A stretch of 64,000 bases of DNA from Nephromyces sp. MM_2019. Lineage: Eukaryota; Apicomplexa; Aconoidasida; Nephromycida. The stretch is taken from NCBI GenBank assembly GCA_015657535.1, contig JADHZB010000280.1, positions 1 to 64,000 of the forward strand, given 5' to 3'. Within the stretch, counting starts at the first letter, position 1; each line of letters opens with the position of its first letter. Below are positions 50,255 through 63,047 of the stretch, piece by piece. Position numbers and translations under genes: made by a program. The notes under the pieces are model-generated. The model saw only the letters and a list, made by a program, of their open reading frames with translations. It did not search any database and had not been told where the DNA came from.

Positions 50255-52265
50255 ATGGGACCTTTATGCTTTTTAATCTTATGGTTTAATTTACTTATTC
50301 TGTCATTTATAAATTCTGTACCTGGAATTGCATTCAGGCTATCAAAATCCTATGGGAATGAAAATATCTTATTTGAGCAATCAAAATGTACAAATAAAAT
50401 CTGGTATACAAGGCCCAATCATAACCGTTCTACTAACACAAATAACTATAAACATTGCTATATCAGCATAAGATTTCCACTGAAAAATACAAAACTCTTA
50501 CAAGCTTTCAACTCTGACTCCCCAAACATCCCTATTAATACTACTTACTTGGATGACATTAATGAGGAGAAGCTTACTGAGTTGCTTAAACTAAATAAAA
50601 TCTTCATAACAAACGCTCAAGATAGGTATAAATTAAAAGCCATTGTTTCCATTCTCCAGTCACGAGCACAAACAGATAAAGACGACTCATTTTATTTATT
50701 GTTTGAAGAAAAATTGAGTAGTAACCAAAGCTACACAAATAATCATGAGTTTCAAAACAAAACCTCAGCATCTTTTTTTCTTCAAAAACCTTGTCAAAAC
50801 AAACAGAAACAAAATTTCAATGAGCTCCAAAATAATTATCATACTTCATTTAAAAACACTGAACGCCAACAAAATATCATACTTGATTTATGGAATCAAA
50901 TCGAGATAGATAACATACCTTACAATGAAAATGAGATAATAAAAATATTAAAACCTAACTACTTTCCTTATCGAAACTTTCAAGAAAATTCCAACCAGTA
51001 CTCATGGATAACTTACAATGATCATCCTCTGGAAACTGGAAAGTTATCAAATGAAAATGATGGCTTTATTAGCCCTAGAGGTTATATGAACTCTAATAAT
51101 TTGTCCTTTGCAAGTATCAAGGGCTCTTTACGGAGGGAAGTAATCCATTTGGAATCTATAATAACTCCCTACACTGTAAGAAGTTTTTGTTTTAGACTTT
51201 CCTAAGCTTTGAACCAAATAAATATAAAGGCTTATTATTATTCAATTGGAGAGCAATTATTTTCAATTGAAAGATATATAAGTCAACAAGTTGTTCTTGC
51301 AGGCTAAAAATTTATCTCCCAGGAGTTCCGTTATCGAAGAATCAAATTTGTCATTAAAGAATAGAATAAGAGGAAAGCCTGATAATGCTCCTCCAAATAA
51401 CCCTATGAAAGTTTATTTTGTTTCCCCTGGAATGGAACACTCGGATACAGATTTCTGTGAAGAAGCTATTCTTTTACTTTGTGACAAAAGAGGCCAAAAG
51501 TTAGTTCAAATTAAATTATTATCCAGAAAATGAAAGACTCATTTTCTTATCTTTATCAGGAATTCCGATGGTCATCTGCTTGCCGACTACTTTTCTGATT
51601 CCACCCACTCAATGGTATTTGTTCCAGAATTATGTTTGCAACAAAATGAGGAAACTAAGATCACAACTAAATCTAAAACAAAATATGCAGCTGATTTATT
51701 TTATATCTTAAAAGCCTTGTCCCAGAAACATAAAATAAGAAAACTGGCGATAATCAGTGTGGGATTAAGTTGTCCTTTTTTGATTGATTTGAGTAAACTG
51801 TTTTTCAGATATGAAAAAATTATTCAAGCTACAAGCTCTATTTTCGAAACAAAAACTAGAAAGAACTTTAAAAATGGTGATATTCAACCCAGTTCTGAAA
51901 CTATCAAGAATAATGAATCTCTCGAGACAGTTGTTTCCCCATACGCCACGAAAAAAAATGTACTTAAAAGCTATATTGAAGGATTTTGCAATTTAAGCAC
52001 AGAATGTATCATTTTGATAAGCCCAGATCGGTATTCTGATTTTGAAGATAATTTTATTGTAGCATCAAAACCAACACCTGCTATATTGGCTTTTATCTAC
52101 AACTCAGAATTTTCAACTTCATCAGCTGGAGACTTGAATGAACTAAAGATAAAACACTCTTCGAGCAATCATATGATAATTGAAGCTGAACTTCAGATTA
52201 GTAAGCTATTAGGACATAAATGGAGGTCTAACCCACTCTCCAAAGTAAGCAACAAATTCATCTAA
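50255..52265 (+). CDS. Secretory-pathway protein, possibly organelle-targeted, unknown
   Basis: Three exons (50255-51175, 51303-51499 and 51560-52265) give 607 residues in one frame. A signal peptide covers about residues 1-26 (MGPLCFLILWFNLLILSF). It is followed by more than 100 residues rich in Asn, Ser, Lys and Thr, poor in acidic residues at first, which is how apicoplast transit peptides look. The C-terminal 270 residues appear folded: a strand MKVYFVSPGMEHSDTDF, a helix DLFYILKALSQKHK, a strand RKLAIISVGLS and a strand ECIILISPDRYSDF. This alternating pattern recalls alpha/beta-hydrolase folds, but the nucleophile elbow would be SVGLS, lacking a clear G-x-S-x-G. Targeting is inference and the enzyme class is unknown. 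Confidence 0.6.
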
Positions 52266-53048
52266 CTAATCTCGAAATCATGTGAAGCTAATATATATAA
52301 AAATTATTAGGTAGAAGAAGATTTCCTCCTAATTTCAACTGCTTGGATTGAAGCTAATCTTTATAACAGACAAGAGAAAAATAACCATATCTAAAACTGT
52401 ACATTTAGCATCAATGTGTTTGAAATAATCATTTTCCCAATCTATAACATAAGCCAACATAGCATAATTAATTGTAAATTACAACGCTTTTATAACTTTA
52501 ACTTTATAGAAATCATATATTTTGCAAATGGATTATAAATGGATTACTATAAATGATTTTATTTCAAATTTGAAAATGTGATGCTGCTGGAATCATTAAA
52601 ATCCTGTATGCTGAAATCTTTAATTAAATCATTTTGATAAAAGCAACTCCGATGCAATTATATGCAAAAGATAAAATTAATAAAAACAAAAATTTAAGCT
52701 ATATCAAACTTATTGAAAGATTCTGAAACCATGAAATTATCCTAAGTTATTACTAAATTTAAATGAGCTTATAAAAACTTTGTATTATACAAATTAAATA
52801 CTGAGGATCATTTAGCAATTTGATACTTCATAATATCAATCAACTTGATGTCTGTGTTACAGCGGATATATGAATCAAGTATTGTTAATATAAATTATTA
52901 TTTTTAGCTACTTTAGCTAGTTAGCAATTAGAAATATTATGAGATGATACAGCAATCGATCGATTAAATGAGCTATAAATATTAATGCCGAGGTTAAGCT
53001 TAGAAAGAATAAAATTTTTGATTATCATCTAATTATTTTATAGCCAAC
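52266..53048. other. Intergenic spacer
   Basis: AT-rich, no gene seen. It precedes the M16 protease start. Confidence 0.5.
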
Positions 53049-56000
53049 ATGAAAAGTATTAATAAAGGAAGAGAAGAATTTTCTACTGATGAGATTCCTG
53101 AACATTTCCAACTCATTCGTAGCAAACAAACATCATTGTCCGATTGCTACATGCATGAGTTCTTTTCAACTTTTTCAGGAGTCCGAATATTTTTTATAAA
53201 GTTTGATTCACCAATTGTTGAAGGTGCTTTTTGCCTACCAACTGAAGTAATTATATGCATGACAATCCATTCACCTTCTTTCAGGGGCTCCACTTCACTC
53301 TATAATTTGCTAGCTATCTTGAGTAAACCTACATTTATGAGAGAGAGGAGCCATTTAGCTTTGTTTCATGTTAGAGCAGTGAAATATAGTAAAACGACAA
53401 CTAAAGCTATACATCACTTGAGACTTTTGCTAGTGCTTACCAATGTCACATTACGATTTGTATTAAAATTATTTACCTTTCTGCTCTGTTTAACAGCCCC
53501 ATAACGATGAAGGTTTACCACACATCCTAGAGCATTTAACCTTTCTTGGCAGCAAAGGCTACCCTCATAAGGGTCTATTAGATTGCCTTGCTTCGAGGTA
53601 GTACCCAATTTATATAGTTTCAAAACTTGTTTACAAAGGCAATGAATCTCAAGCCAATAAATGAATCTCAGGATGTCTTGCTTATAAATTTTAACTTTTA
53701 CTGTCTAGCACTCTCATGTCATTTGATAACAAAAAATGGAAAACTTTATATTATAATCTTATCTATAAGAAAACTTTTAATTTTTTTCAATTTTTATGAG
53801 ACTTTTGTCCTATCAATTAGATGCTTCGCAAACGGAACCAATGCGTGGACACAGACGGACCACACAGCTTATACTATATCTACAGCTGGATCTGAAGGCT
53901 TCTTAAATATTTTACCAGGCAATTTATTTTTGAACTACTAAAAAGTTGAATTCCTTCACAGTTCTCACTTTATTCTCATTTCAGTCTATTTGGACCACAT
54001 CTTACAACCAAATCTTGCTGATGAAGATTTCCTAACAGAAGTCCATCACATTACTGAGGATGGGGGAAGTGCAGGAGTTATTTACTCCGAATTGCAGATG
54101 ACAGAGAACACATCTGAGAACTTGATATATCTGGAAGCTCTAAGGTATCTATTCTGTGCAAAATACATTTTAATGAGAATAAGCACATTGTTACGACTAC
54201 ATTTAGCAACCTATATCCGGGCGAAAGTGGGTATAAATATGACGCCGGAGGAAAGTTAGCCGATGTGAGAAAATCAAATAATGAACGAGTAAAAGAGTAC
54301 CATAAATTATTCTATAGGTATGTTGACTCAAGTATATTGAATATTTCATCATTTTGTTTTTAATTCACTTAAAAAAGATGGGACAACCTTAATTTAATAA
54401 TATCGGGTAATATTGATATATGTAAATTACTCCAAGCAGTGGCATCTATAGAAGAGAATCAACTTGGAAAGGTAATTGATTACAGCAATCTAAACTCTAG
54501 TTACAACCTATTTTAATTCACAACACAATATTTTGCTATACTTTTCCACAAAAAAGGTTAAAACTTGTTCCTTTGAATATGAAAAATTATTTTTTGACAC
54601 TGCAAACACCTTACGCCCTTGGTGTGATAAAAAACACACCACTCCATTAAAGTCTACATCTCGAAATAGAGTATACTTTCCATCTGGAGACGAGGAGAAC
54701 GGAGATTATTGCATTGCATACAGAGCTATCCCTTGGCATCAAATGAAAGGTAGCAATACAATAGGCTATTCAAGAATTCTTAGTTATATGTGTATATATT
54801 TGATATATTTGCCAGACATTCAAGCACTTGACATTCTTGGGGAATATCTAACCGATTCAAATATAAGCCCATTACAGAAAAGACTTGTAGAAATTGATGA
54901 GCCTTATTGCTCTGATATCAACTTTACCTTAGAGAGCTTCAAAGTTAGTGAAAAATTCCTTCTCTAAATGAAAAAGAAACTCAACTTCACAAACTCAGGA
55001 CACTTGCTTCCTCATCGAATTTTCTGATGTAGCCATAGGGCCAAACAACAATCCTTCTGCCAACATGGATAACATTTTTTACATCACTATGGAAATTTTT
55101 GAACAAATTGCAAAAGATGGATTGGACATGGATCGACTACATAAGCTCATTAAAAGGTAAGTATTTCAGTCTTTCTAATTATGGCATGCAACAATCCCAA
55201 AGAACTTTTCTATTCAATCATTAGGTCAACTTATGCTGTACAACAATCCATTGAGAATAAGCCCCACTCTGAATGTTAGTAGTAGTAATACTCAGTATTA
55301 AAAATGAATTATAAAATTTATTATACCTTTTAGTTTCTAATATGATAATTGAGTATTGCATAAATGGATCATCCAAGCAAAATCTTGATGATCTCATAGA
55401 TCAAAAGAACATTATAAATCAGCTCCTTTCAAAGCCCGAGGATTTTTGGATTAAAGTAAGTTCATTTAAATATCAATTTCGAATTCATGATATTTGCCAC
55501 TCCTACTGACTTTATTTTTCCTTTAGCATTTTAATAATTTTTTTAGGGAAGCACCGAAAGTTATAGTCGAGTCTTTACCTTCTAAAAAGCGCTATAAACA
55601 ACTCCAACGTGAGGAAAAGAAGTATAAAGAGCACATAGTTAAGACCATTGGAAAAGCCAAACTAACCGTAAGCAGCCAACCTTCACTGAGTCTCACTCTC
55701 GTTATTTAAATATGCTTATTCCCAATCAGAGCATAAAAGCCGAGGTTGAAAAGACAAAAGAAAAACAGGCCAAACCACCTCCTTCGGAAATTATAGATTC
55801 ATTCTCCTTACCTGATGCTAATGGTTAACGAATCTCCCCACAAAAAAAATATTCGCACTTCTTTTCAAAATCCTGATTCTTATAAGATTATGCTTATATT
55901 TGATTAATACAGGCATTGTCCCAATTACCTTCCCAACCTATAGGAACTTTTCAGTAGCGGATCACCCTTTTGATGCCGCTTCTTTTGATGATACCATTGA

Positions 56001-58116
56001 CATTCCATTCTGTTTACAATTTGATAAGATATCCAGTGACTTTTTTTCAATTACAGTTGTAACCCAAACACCTAAAACTTGGTCTAGAGATAAGACACTG
56101 CTTCTTCCTTTACTCACGGAACTTCTCTTTGAATCAAATATCGTTTTAGGAGATGTATCTTTGACACACGAGCAATTTTCTTCACACCTTATTAACACAT
56201 TGGTAACTTTTTAATTTATCTTGTTATTACTGTATTCTCCTTAATACACAAACTTTATGCTTGGAAACTAGGAAGGTTCCCTATATATAACCCTTTTAAC
56301 TCTACTAAATAGGTATCATATGGCTCAAATGTTGGCTACTATGAGAAAACTTTGTTTCCAAACTACGTGACAGTCGTTATGACCCTGCCAATAGATAAGT
56401 AAGTAACAAAATATACAAATTTATAGATACCTGACTACAAGTCATTTTCAAATTTTAGCTTTCACAAAGGAATCCAAGTTTTAAAATCAGTTCTTTACAA
56501 CGTAAAATTCTCTACTGATCGAATCTCTTGCACAATAAGAAAAATGCTGAGTGCCTCCACTAAAAAGAGACGAGACGCTTCTAATATGATGAGGCAAAGT
56601 CACGCTAACATGAGGTAATTTACCAACCTCTACATAATGCTTTTGATAAATTTAAACCTTTCTCTTCTTATTCAGATTTGATCAAAGCTCAAACATCTGC
56701 TTATATGGTTTCCCAAAGCAAAGGCCTTTTCTAAATAGTTTACTAAGAAAGCTTGACAAAACTGCAGAGAGTTTGTCAGAAATATACGAAGAGTTATTCG
56801 AATCATCAAAATTAATGGTTCACATTGCGACTGATGATTCAAAACTTAATAAAAGTTGGCTTACGGACTTCGCATTAATCTTTTCCTCTAGTGTTAAGCT
56901 AAATGAATCGAAAGGTCCATATTCAAATGGCATTTTACATTTATAACTAATCCTTGACCAAATTTACATACATATAAATTTAAAAATGTTAATAGGTAGT
57001 CTTAAAAAGTTCCCTGATACTAGTTTCCTTTGGAATGATGCTATTCCAGTCAATTCTAAACTTTCTCATGGAAACGGAATCATTTTTGGATTAGAAAGCT
57101 GTGACTCCTCCAATCTTAATCTTGATGTAAATGGCCCCAATGGATACTCTAGACCGAATTATCCTATCTTGGCACTGCTGACTGAATATTTCAACCTTAC
57201 AGAAGGTTTTTGTAATTTAATCAATTAAAAAGCTACTAAAAAACCCCCGTTGAACTATATTTTAGGACCACTATACCGTGTGACAAGAGGTGGCGGTTAC
57301 TCATATGACTGTTACTTAGGATTTAATTTTTCTCAGGGCCTATTAAGCCTTGTAATTTCACCAGCATCAGATCTTGTACAGGTATATCTATATTCTGATT
57401 GAATAGACTAAAGCTCTATTCAATATGTCAATACAATCCATATCTATCAGGCTTTAAAAAAATCCATCGAATGCATCGAGTCGCATTGTAAGGATCCGAA
57501 TAAATTTATTAACTATGACGTAGACTCTGCCAAATGTGCTTTAATTTATTCTTTATTTGAGTAAGCATATTTCATATTGTATTTTTAGCTTTTTACCATA
57601 CTTTGCTCAAACTGTCAGTCGTGAAAAATCGCAAATATGTTGCGCTTCACAAAGATTTTTGAGCGCATTCAAGCAAGTCGCTATCAATTTTAATGCTGAA
57701 ACTTCTCAAAAAGTAAGAAGCTATTATAGTCAAGCAATATTGTTCAATTTTATTATAAATTATTGTATAGATAATTACGATTTCCACCAAAGAGCTTCAT
57801 GAAGCTTGTTTTACTTGGCTAAAGGGTCTGTGCAACTTTGAAATAGCACCAGATAATCTGAAAGATGGCAAATCGTTGATAATCATTTCCAATACAGATA
57901 ATGTATATTAAATAACACTTTATAATATTTTATATGCCTAAAAAGTCCTTCACACTATTACAGGTCAAAGCTATTAACAATAGCTTAAACTTTAATGGCT
58001 TTCCTTTACTCAACCACATTACTTCTGAGACAGCTTATAATTGGATGTCTCAAGGTAACGAATGTAACAATATCAAGAGCAGGAAGGCTAAGAATAGACG
58101 AATTACTTATTCATAG
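53049..58116 (+). CDS. M16 family zinc metalloprotease (C05D11.1/SDD3-like)
   Basis: I trace 23 exons with matching phases, totalling 3264 nt (1087 residues, near the 1000 or so usual for this subfamily). The inverted zinc motif HILEH begins exon 2 (53497-53597) within NDEGLPHILEHLTFLGSKGY, where both His and the Glu are intact. The third ligand is expected in GVIYSELQ (exon 4). Further family landmarks are NAWTQTDHTAYTISTAG, NLYPGESGYKYDAGGKL, YFPSGDEENGDY and GPLYRVTRGGGYSYDCYLG, the substrate-binding RxxGxxY-like site in the C-terminal half. The combination points to the uncharacterised cytosolic M16 group typified by worm C05D11.1 and yeast SDD3, not insulysin or falcilysin. It should degrade peptides inside a clamshell chamber. 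Intron 3 (53919-53984) uses a GC donor. No signal peptide is seen. Confidence 0.88.
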
Positions 58117-58987
58117 CAAGTTTTGATATAACTTAGGTGCATTAAACGAACTTTGATCAATTTCAAATTTACACCAAAAGTAACTGACTTGTCCTCACGT
58201 AAACTTAAGTTATAAACAATAGCAATCAAACAACTGAACAAAATTGAACTAGGACAAAACATTGAATGCCAATACACTATAAAACCAATTTTTATAAGTA
58301 TATACAATTTTAATAGCTTTCTAAGAACATCTTATTTCTTATGTGATTTCAATCTTGAGAGCTTATTAACCTAATACTATCATTAAAAAACAAATCTAAA
58401 GCAATTGATAAACTAGCAACTACAAATTTTTCGGGCTGATTGTTAGAAAGTTTGGTGTATAAATTTTCAATTTTTTCTATCAAAAATCATGTTAAAATAT
58501 TTAGGCCCTATGAAAAGTTTAAATGTCTTTGACTTTATATCCATCAAAACTAATATTGTTAGCTACTATAAATAAGCTAGCTAGGTCCATTTTTGTATAG
58601 ATTTTTATTTAAAGTTAAGTTTATAGCAATCAAAACTAGTATTTTTAGATTCTATAAGCTAACTAATTAAGCTCAGTATTTGGTTAACTTTTCGTTTATT
58701 GTGAGTTTGGAAAGTTATTAAGGGCAGAAAATTTAAAAAAAAACAGGCTTAACTACATGCTTGTGTAATTACATTATAAATAAGTATGCTCGTTCTGTAA
58801 ATTATAGCAAGTTTATATTTATAATTGAAATAAATTTCTTTGGGAAGTGTACACACCGCTTATGAAAATTTGATAAATTAAGGTTTAGATTTTGAATTAA
58901 TATTACAAAAATATGTTGGAAAAGACTATTCATTTGGTAATTAAAGAATATATAACTAGAATTAGTTTCATCCTCAACTAGTTTATA
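58117..58987. other. Intergenic spacer
   Basis: AT-rich, no gene seen. It contains diverged copies of a phrase of the type TATAAGCTAACTA near 58560-58580 and 58645-58665. Confidence 0.45.
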
Positions 58988-59688
58988 ATGTTTTATATAA
59001 TATTTTCTAAAACAAGCAACACAGTGTGTCAATTGCCGATATCACCAGTAAGTTGTTATTTTAACTTTTTGAAGTTTCTTTTTAATCAAAAATATTAATT
59101 TTAGGGAGGTAAAGATGGCCTTATGGGTGCTTTTCAAGGACGTTCAGATTTTCAGATAAGGATTCATGTGCGTATGCAATAAATTTTTTTAAATCCATTA
59201 GTATCGAATTGTGCTAAAGGCACCCGTAGAGGACACCCAGGACACTCTAGATTCTTTGGGTTAAAAAATTTTATAATTTTTATAAAATTATTACAATAGG
59301 CCATTTTAGATGCAATGACAAAGATTGAAGAAGCTCAACGTAGAGCAGACGAAGAGGATTATGCTTCACAGAAGCAATTAATACTTAATAATCATAAAAA
59401 TCGTATAAGGCAATGATGTACAATACAAAATGTCTTTAAAAAATTAATTGAATTTTTAGGGACTCAGTTCATGCTTCTTTCGAACCTCTTCAAGCAATGG
59501 TAACATTAAAAATTTTCCACTTTTAAGCATGAAACTTTTTGAATTAAGATACCTAACATGATCAAAACCGGAGTTGCAAAGAGTAAGCTTTTGTTTGATT
59601 TATAAATATCGGATTATTGCCTAACAATGGATTAGAAATTCGTGACTTTTATCACCCACAAGTGTTTGGAATGAGATCCGATTTTTGA
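58988..59688 (+). CDS. Small charged coiled-coil protein, six short exons
   Basis: Exons 58988-59047, 59105-59167, 59300-59409, 59460-59499, 59549-59582 and 59636-59688 give 360 nt (119 residues) with matching phases. The centre is a charged helix (AMTKIEEAQRRADEEDYASQ) preceded by a Gly-rich stretch (GGKDGLMGAFQG). The tail ends KKIRDFYHPQVFGMRSDF. Intron 3 would use a GC donor (AAG|GCAATG). I do not recognise the family. The first exon is the weakest part, because its upstream ATG is in AT-rich DNA. A small helix-rich regulator or structural protein is possible. Confidence 0.45.
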
Positions 59689-60535
59689 TGAGCTTAAATA
59701 GTACTTAAGCTCCTTAGGTACATTTATACAGTTTGAATTAATTCCTGCAAAAGCTAACATAATATAAACTCGGCCCTGTTGGGCGTGAAATATTTAATGA
59801 AGCTTGTAAGTTAATATTTGTCAAGAATAGGTATATAAAAGCTTGGGAATATTGGGGTAATTAATTCCTTTTAAAAATTGACTTAATGAATGCAAATGTT
59901 ATTCCTTGAATTACAGTATAAAAAATAACAATATTTAACTAAATGTCATGAAATTTTGTTTATCCACAACCTATCGATAGCCTCGAGAGATAAAAATTGT
60001 AAGTTATTGGGCAAGTAATTGATGAATTAGCTAACTTATAGAAACGCCATGCACTGTTAGGGATGATGTTGTTTGAATAAATAGCATACAAATTAATAAA
60101 AGTTATAGTAAATGTTTAATCATGGCACAGTGAATAAATTATAATTCACATATTCAAATAAAAGTGAATTTTTACCAAATATGGATAAATTAAACCAAAT
60201 GCAGTGACTTAGAACTATTTACTGAACATTAGAGGGTGGAATGCAAATGTCGATCTCACTGCTTTTGCATGGTTACTATAATGATTTAAGCACACAAATT
60301 GTAACTCTACACACTACAAGGTCATAAAAACACTTTTCTTAAGGGACGTTCTCCTAGCTCTCAAGCTTTGATATGTAATTGATTTATTAATCAGGCTGAA
60401 AATCATTGCCTGCTTTATATTTTAGCTCTTTATATCATTAGAAATTGTGCTACTAGATCTATTTTCTCTGAACTAGTTTTTATAACCACCACTATTTACT
60501 TTGATACAACTTTGCTATTTATAATATTCATAACA
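59689..60535. other. Intergenic spacer
   Basis: AT-rich sequence before the homoserine kinase start; no gene seen. Confidence 0.5.
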
Positions 60536-61879
60536 ATGAAAGGGGTTTCAGTTAAAGTTCCAGCAACATCGGCTAATTTGGGGCCAGGTTTTGATTGCCT
60601 TGGAATAGCCCTGGATTTATGGAATGAGGTTAAGGTAACCCATAGTGACAAGTTCAACATCACTGTCGAAGGAGAAGGTATGAATCAAGTCTCTTATACT
60701 CCTCAAAATCTTGTAAGTTTATATTTTTAAAACATATTTCCAAAATAGGAGCAAGATTCTCTTTATAAACACATTATTAATCATCAATAAAAAAACATGA
60801 ATATGTACTCTAAATACTTTTGCAACCAGTATTTGTTACTAAAACATTCTTCCTAACTCACCATCGCCCACTATCTTTTCACTTTCTAGATAGTTCAGTC
60901 AGCTCATCAAGTATTTAAATACTTTAAAAAGCCCATCCCAGAGTTAAGTTTTCACTGTTACAATGCAATCCCATTCGCAAGAGGCCTGGGGAGTAGCGCA
61001 GCTGCTGCTGTTTCCGGATTAGTGGCTGGCTGGGCTTTGGCCACAGACAGCCTTGATATTGACCTCCAAACAATTTTCAAAATGGCCAGCCATATTGATG
61101 GCCACCCAGATAATATATCCCCAGCTATCTTTGGTGGTATTTGTATCAGCTATTTGAAGAGCATGAATGTAACATATTATCTTGAGCACCTTATTCAAGC
61201 TTATAAAAATACAACATTTTTATTTTTTTTACTAACAAAAATCTCTTGTAAATTCTCAACTAAATATTTTCTGTTAATAGGAAGTAAAAGCCGAAGGAGA
61301 TTTTATTATCAAAGATATTTCCTATTCTAAGATAGATTACCCACTAAAGTCTCTAAAATGTGTCATCTTTGTCGGTGACCAAGAGCTCAAAACTTCTGAA
61401 TCACGATCTATATTACCCCAAACCTACACTGTAAAAGATATTATCTTCAATATATCTCGTACAGCACTTTTAGTTAACTCAATTGCATCAGGAAAACTAG
61501 AAGATTTAAAAGATGCTATGCAAGACAAATTGCACCAGCCATATAGATCCACATGGGTCAAGCACCTTGATGGATGCATCAAAAGAGCTATTGAAAATGG
61601 TAATATTTAATTTAATAAAATCTACTGCTGCTGTTAATAGATTCATATTGAAACAAAATTAATAACATTGCTCCAGGTGCATATTGTGCTTATTTAAGTG
61701 GAGCCGGACCATCAATAATTTCTTGGTGCCCAAGCACAGACGTTAAAGATAGAGATGACCCAGCTTTGCAGAAAATTGGAAATTCAATGATGCAAGAGGC
61801 ATCAAATTATTATGTTACTGGTAGGATACTTATTACAGATTTAAATTTTAAAGGATTAGAGTTTCAAGGGATTTATTAA
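60536..61879 (+). CDS. thrB: Homoserine kinase (GHMP family)
   Basis: Exons 60536-60712, 60890-61168, 61281-61599 and 61677-61879 give 325 residues, normal for the enzyme. It phosphorylates L-homoserine with ATP, the step before threonine synthase. Landmarks are the start [18 protein letters not shown], the ATP-binding loop [16 protein letters not shown] (about residues 85-100), the [16 protein letters not shown] motif 3 region, and the C-terminal glycine loop [12 protein letters not shown]. All are intact. The form resembles bacterial and cyanobacterial homoserine kinases more than the fungal enzyme. The GTAGG...ACAG piece at 61821-61838 looks like an intron but is 18 nt, in frame and without a stop, so it is read through here. 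There is no targeting peptide. Confidence 0.93.
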
Positions 61880-62021
61880 CAATTTGATTTTCTTTTTTCA
61901 TTTAAAAATTCTTCAGCGATTAGGATTTAGAAAAATAATTCTTTTAGAAAAATAATTCTTAGCCGAAACATTTGAATAATGCAAAAGATTTTTATTACAA
62001 ATTTATCAGTTAAAATTTTAG

Positions 62022-63047
62022 CTATTCCAATAAATCATTAAAATGGTATTTTATGTAAAGCTCAATCAATGTTTTATTTAGACTACTATTTGTTAATAAA
62101 TTGTCATTATTACTATTTACTTTTGGAATATTTTTTTCAATATTTTCTTGATTGCCTATAATTGAAGTTGTATTAATTGAGATTCTTGAATCTACTTCTT
62201 CTTGTACATGCGGATTCACAATTCCATCCTCATCAAAAAATATATTAGCACCATCATATGATATAAGATTGTTCGATTCTAATTCTAAAGAGTTTGCCCT
62301 TAAGGTTTCAGATTTGACTGATGAGATATCTTGTGAAATCATCTTGAATGTAAGCATTGATTTGTTCTCTGTTTCATATTGCCAGGCATCCAAATTAGAG
62401 ATTGATTGTGGTCGCTTACTAATTTTGTTAAATTTTTTTCTTTTTTTCTTTGAATTTTTACGTTCTCTATTTAGCTTTGCGAGGTATCGACTACGATTTT
62501 GAATTAAAAATAACTTACATGATAAAGGACTGATAACAAGAAAGATAACTATATACCTTCTGAATGAAGATTCGGATACATTTTTATTAGAACTTGTTTT
62601 TGTAGGTGATTCTTCCTGTTCCTTAAGCTCTGAATTATTGGTTTCGTTTTTTGATGGAAAAGTGGCACTTTCGAGATGATTTGTTTGAGTTAAGTCATCA
62701 GATCCACTATCCGAGTTTTCTGAGATGAGAACAAACTGTGGAAAAGTGACAGTAATTATAAAACTTACAATAAATTATAAAGTGCAATCAAAATAAAATC
62801 TTACTATTTCATCCTCAAGTGATAAGATATCTCTTGAAAATTCTGTCTTATCAACTAATAATTTCGGCTTTTTTTCATGAAAAGTCATCTCATCATTTAC
62901 TAGATCATTCTTCTCTCTTTGATTATTTAGGGTATGATTGTGTGTTTCCACATCTTGCAAACATAGGCTATGTAGACATGGCCCTCTAAATCCTCTCGAG
63001 TTTTCTGCAGGAAGTGGCTCAACTAACTCAGTATTATTGAAATCCAT
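62022..63047 (-). CDS. Charged, Ser/Glu/Asn-rich protein of unknown function
   Basis: Three exons on the minus strand (62805-63047, 62557-62735 and 62022-62490) give 296 residues in frame. Exon 1 begins MDFNNTELVEPL and includes RGPCLHSLCLQ; exon 2 is an acidic, Ser-rich disordered stretch; exon 3 opens with a very basic helix (KLNREERKNSKKKEKKFNK) that could be a nuclear-localisation or nucleic-acid-binding segment, then an Asn-rich acidic tail. No known domain is seen. It converges with homoserine kinase, with only 142 bp between the stop codons, so the 3' ends may overlap. Confidence 0.65.

Noticed and set aside
53247..53496. Open extension of the first M16 exon past 53246
   Set aside because: The family sequence resumes only after the 53497 acceptor, and the intervening residues match nothing in the family.
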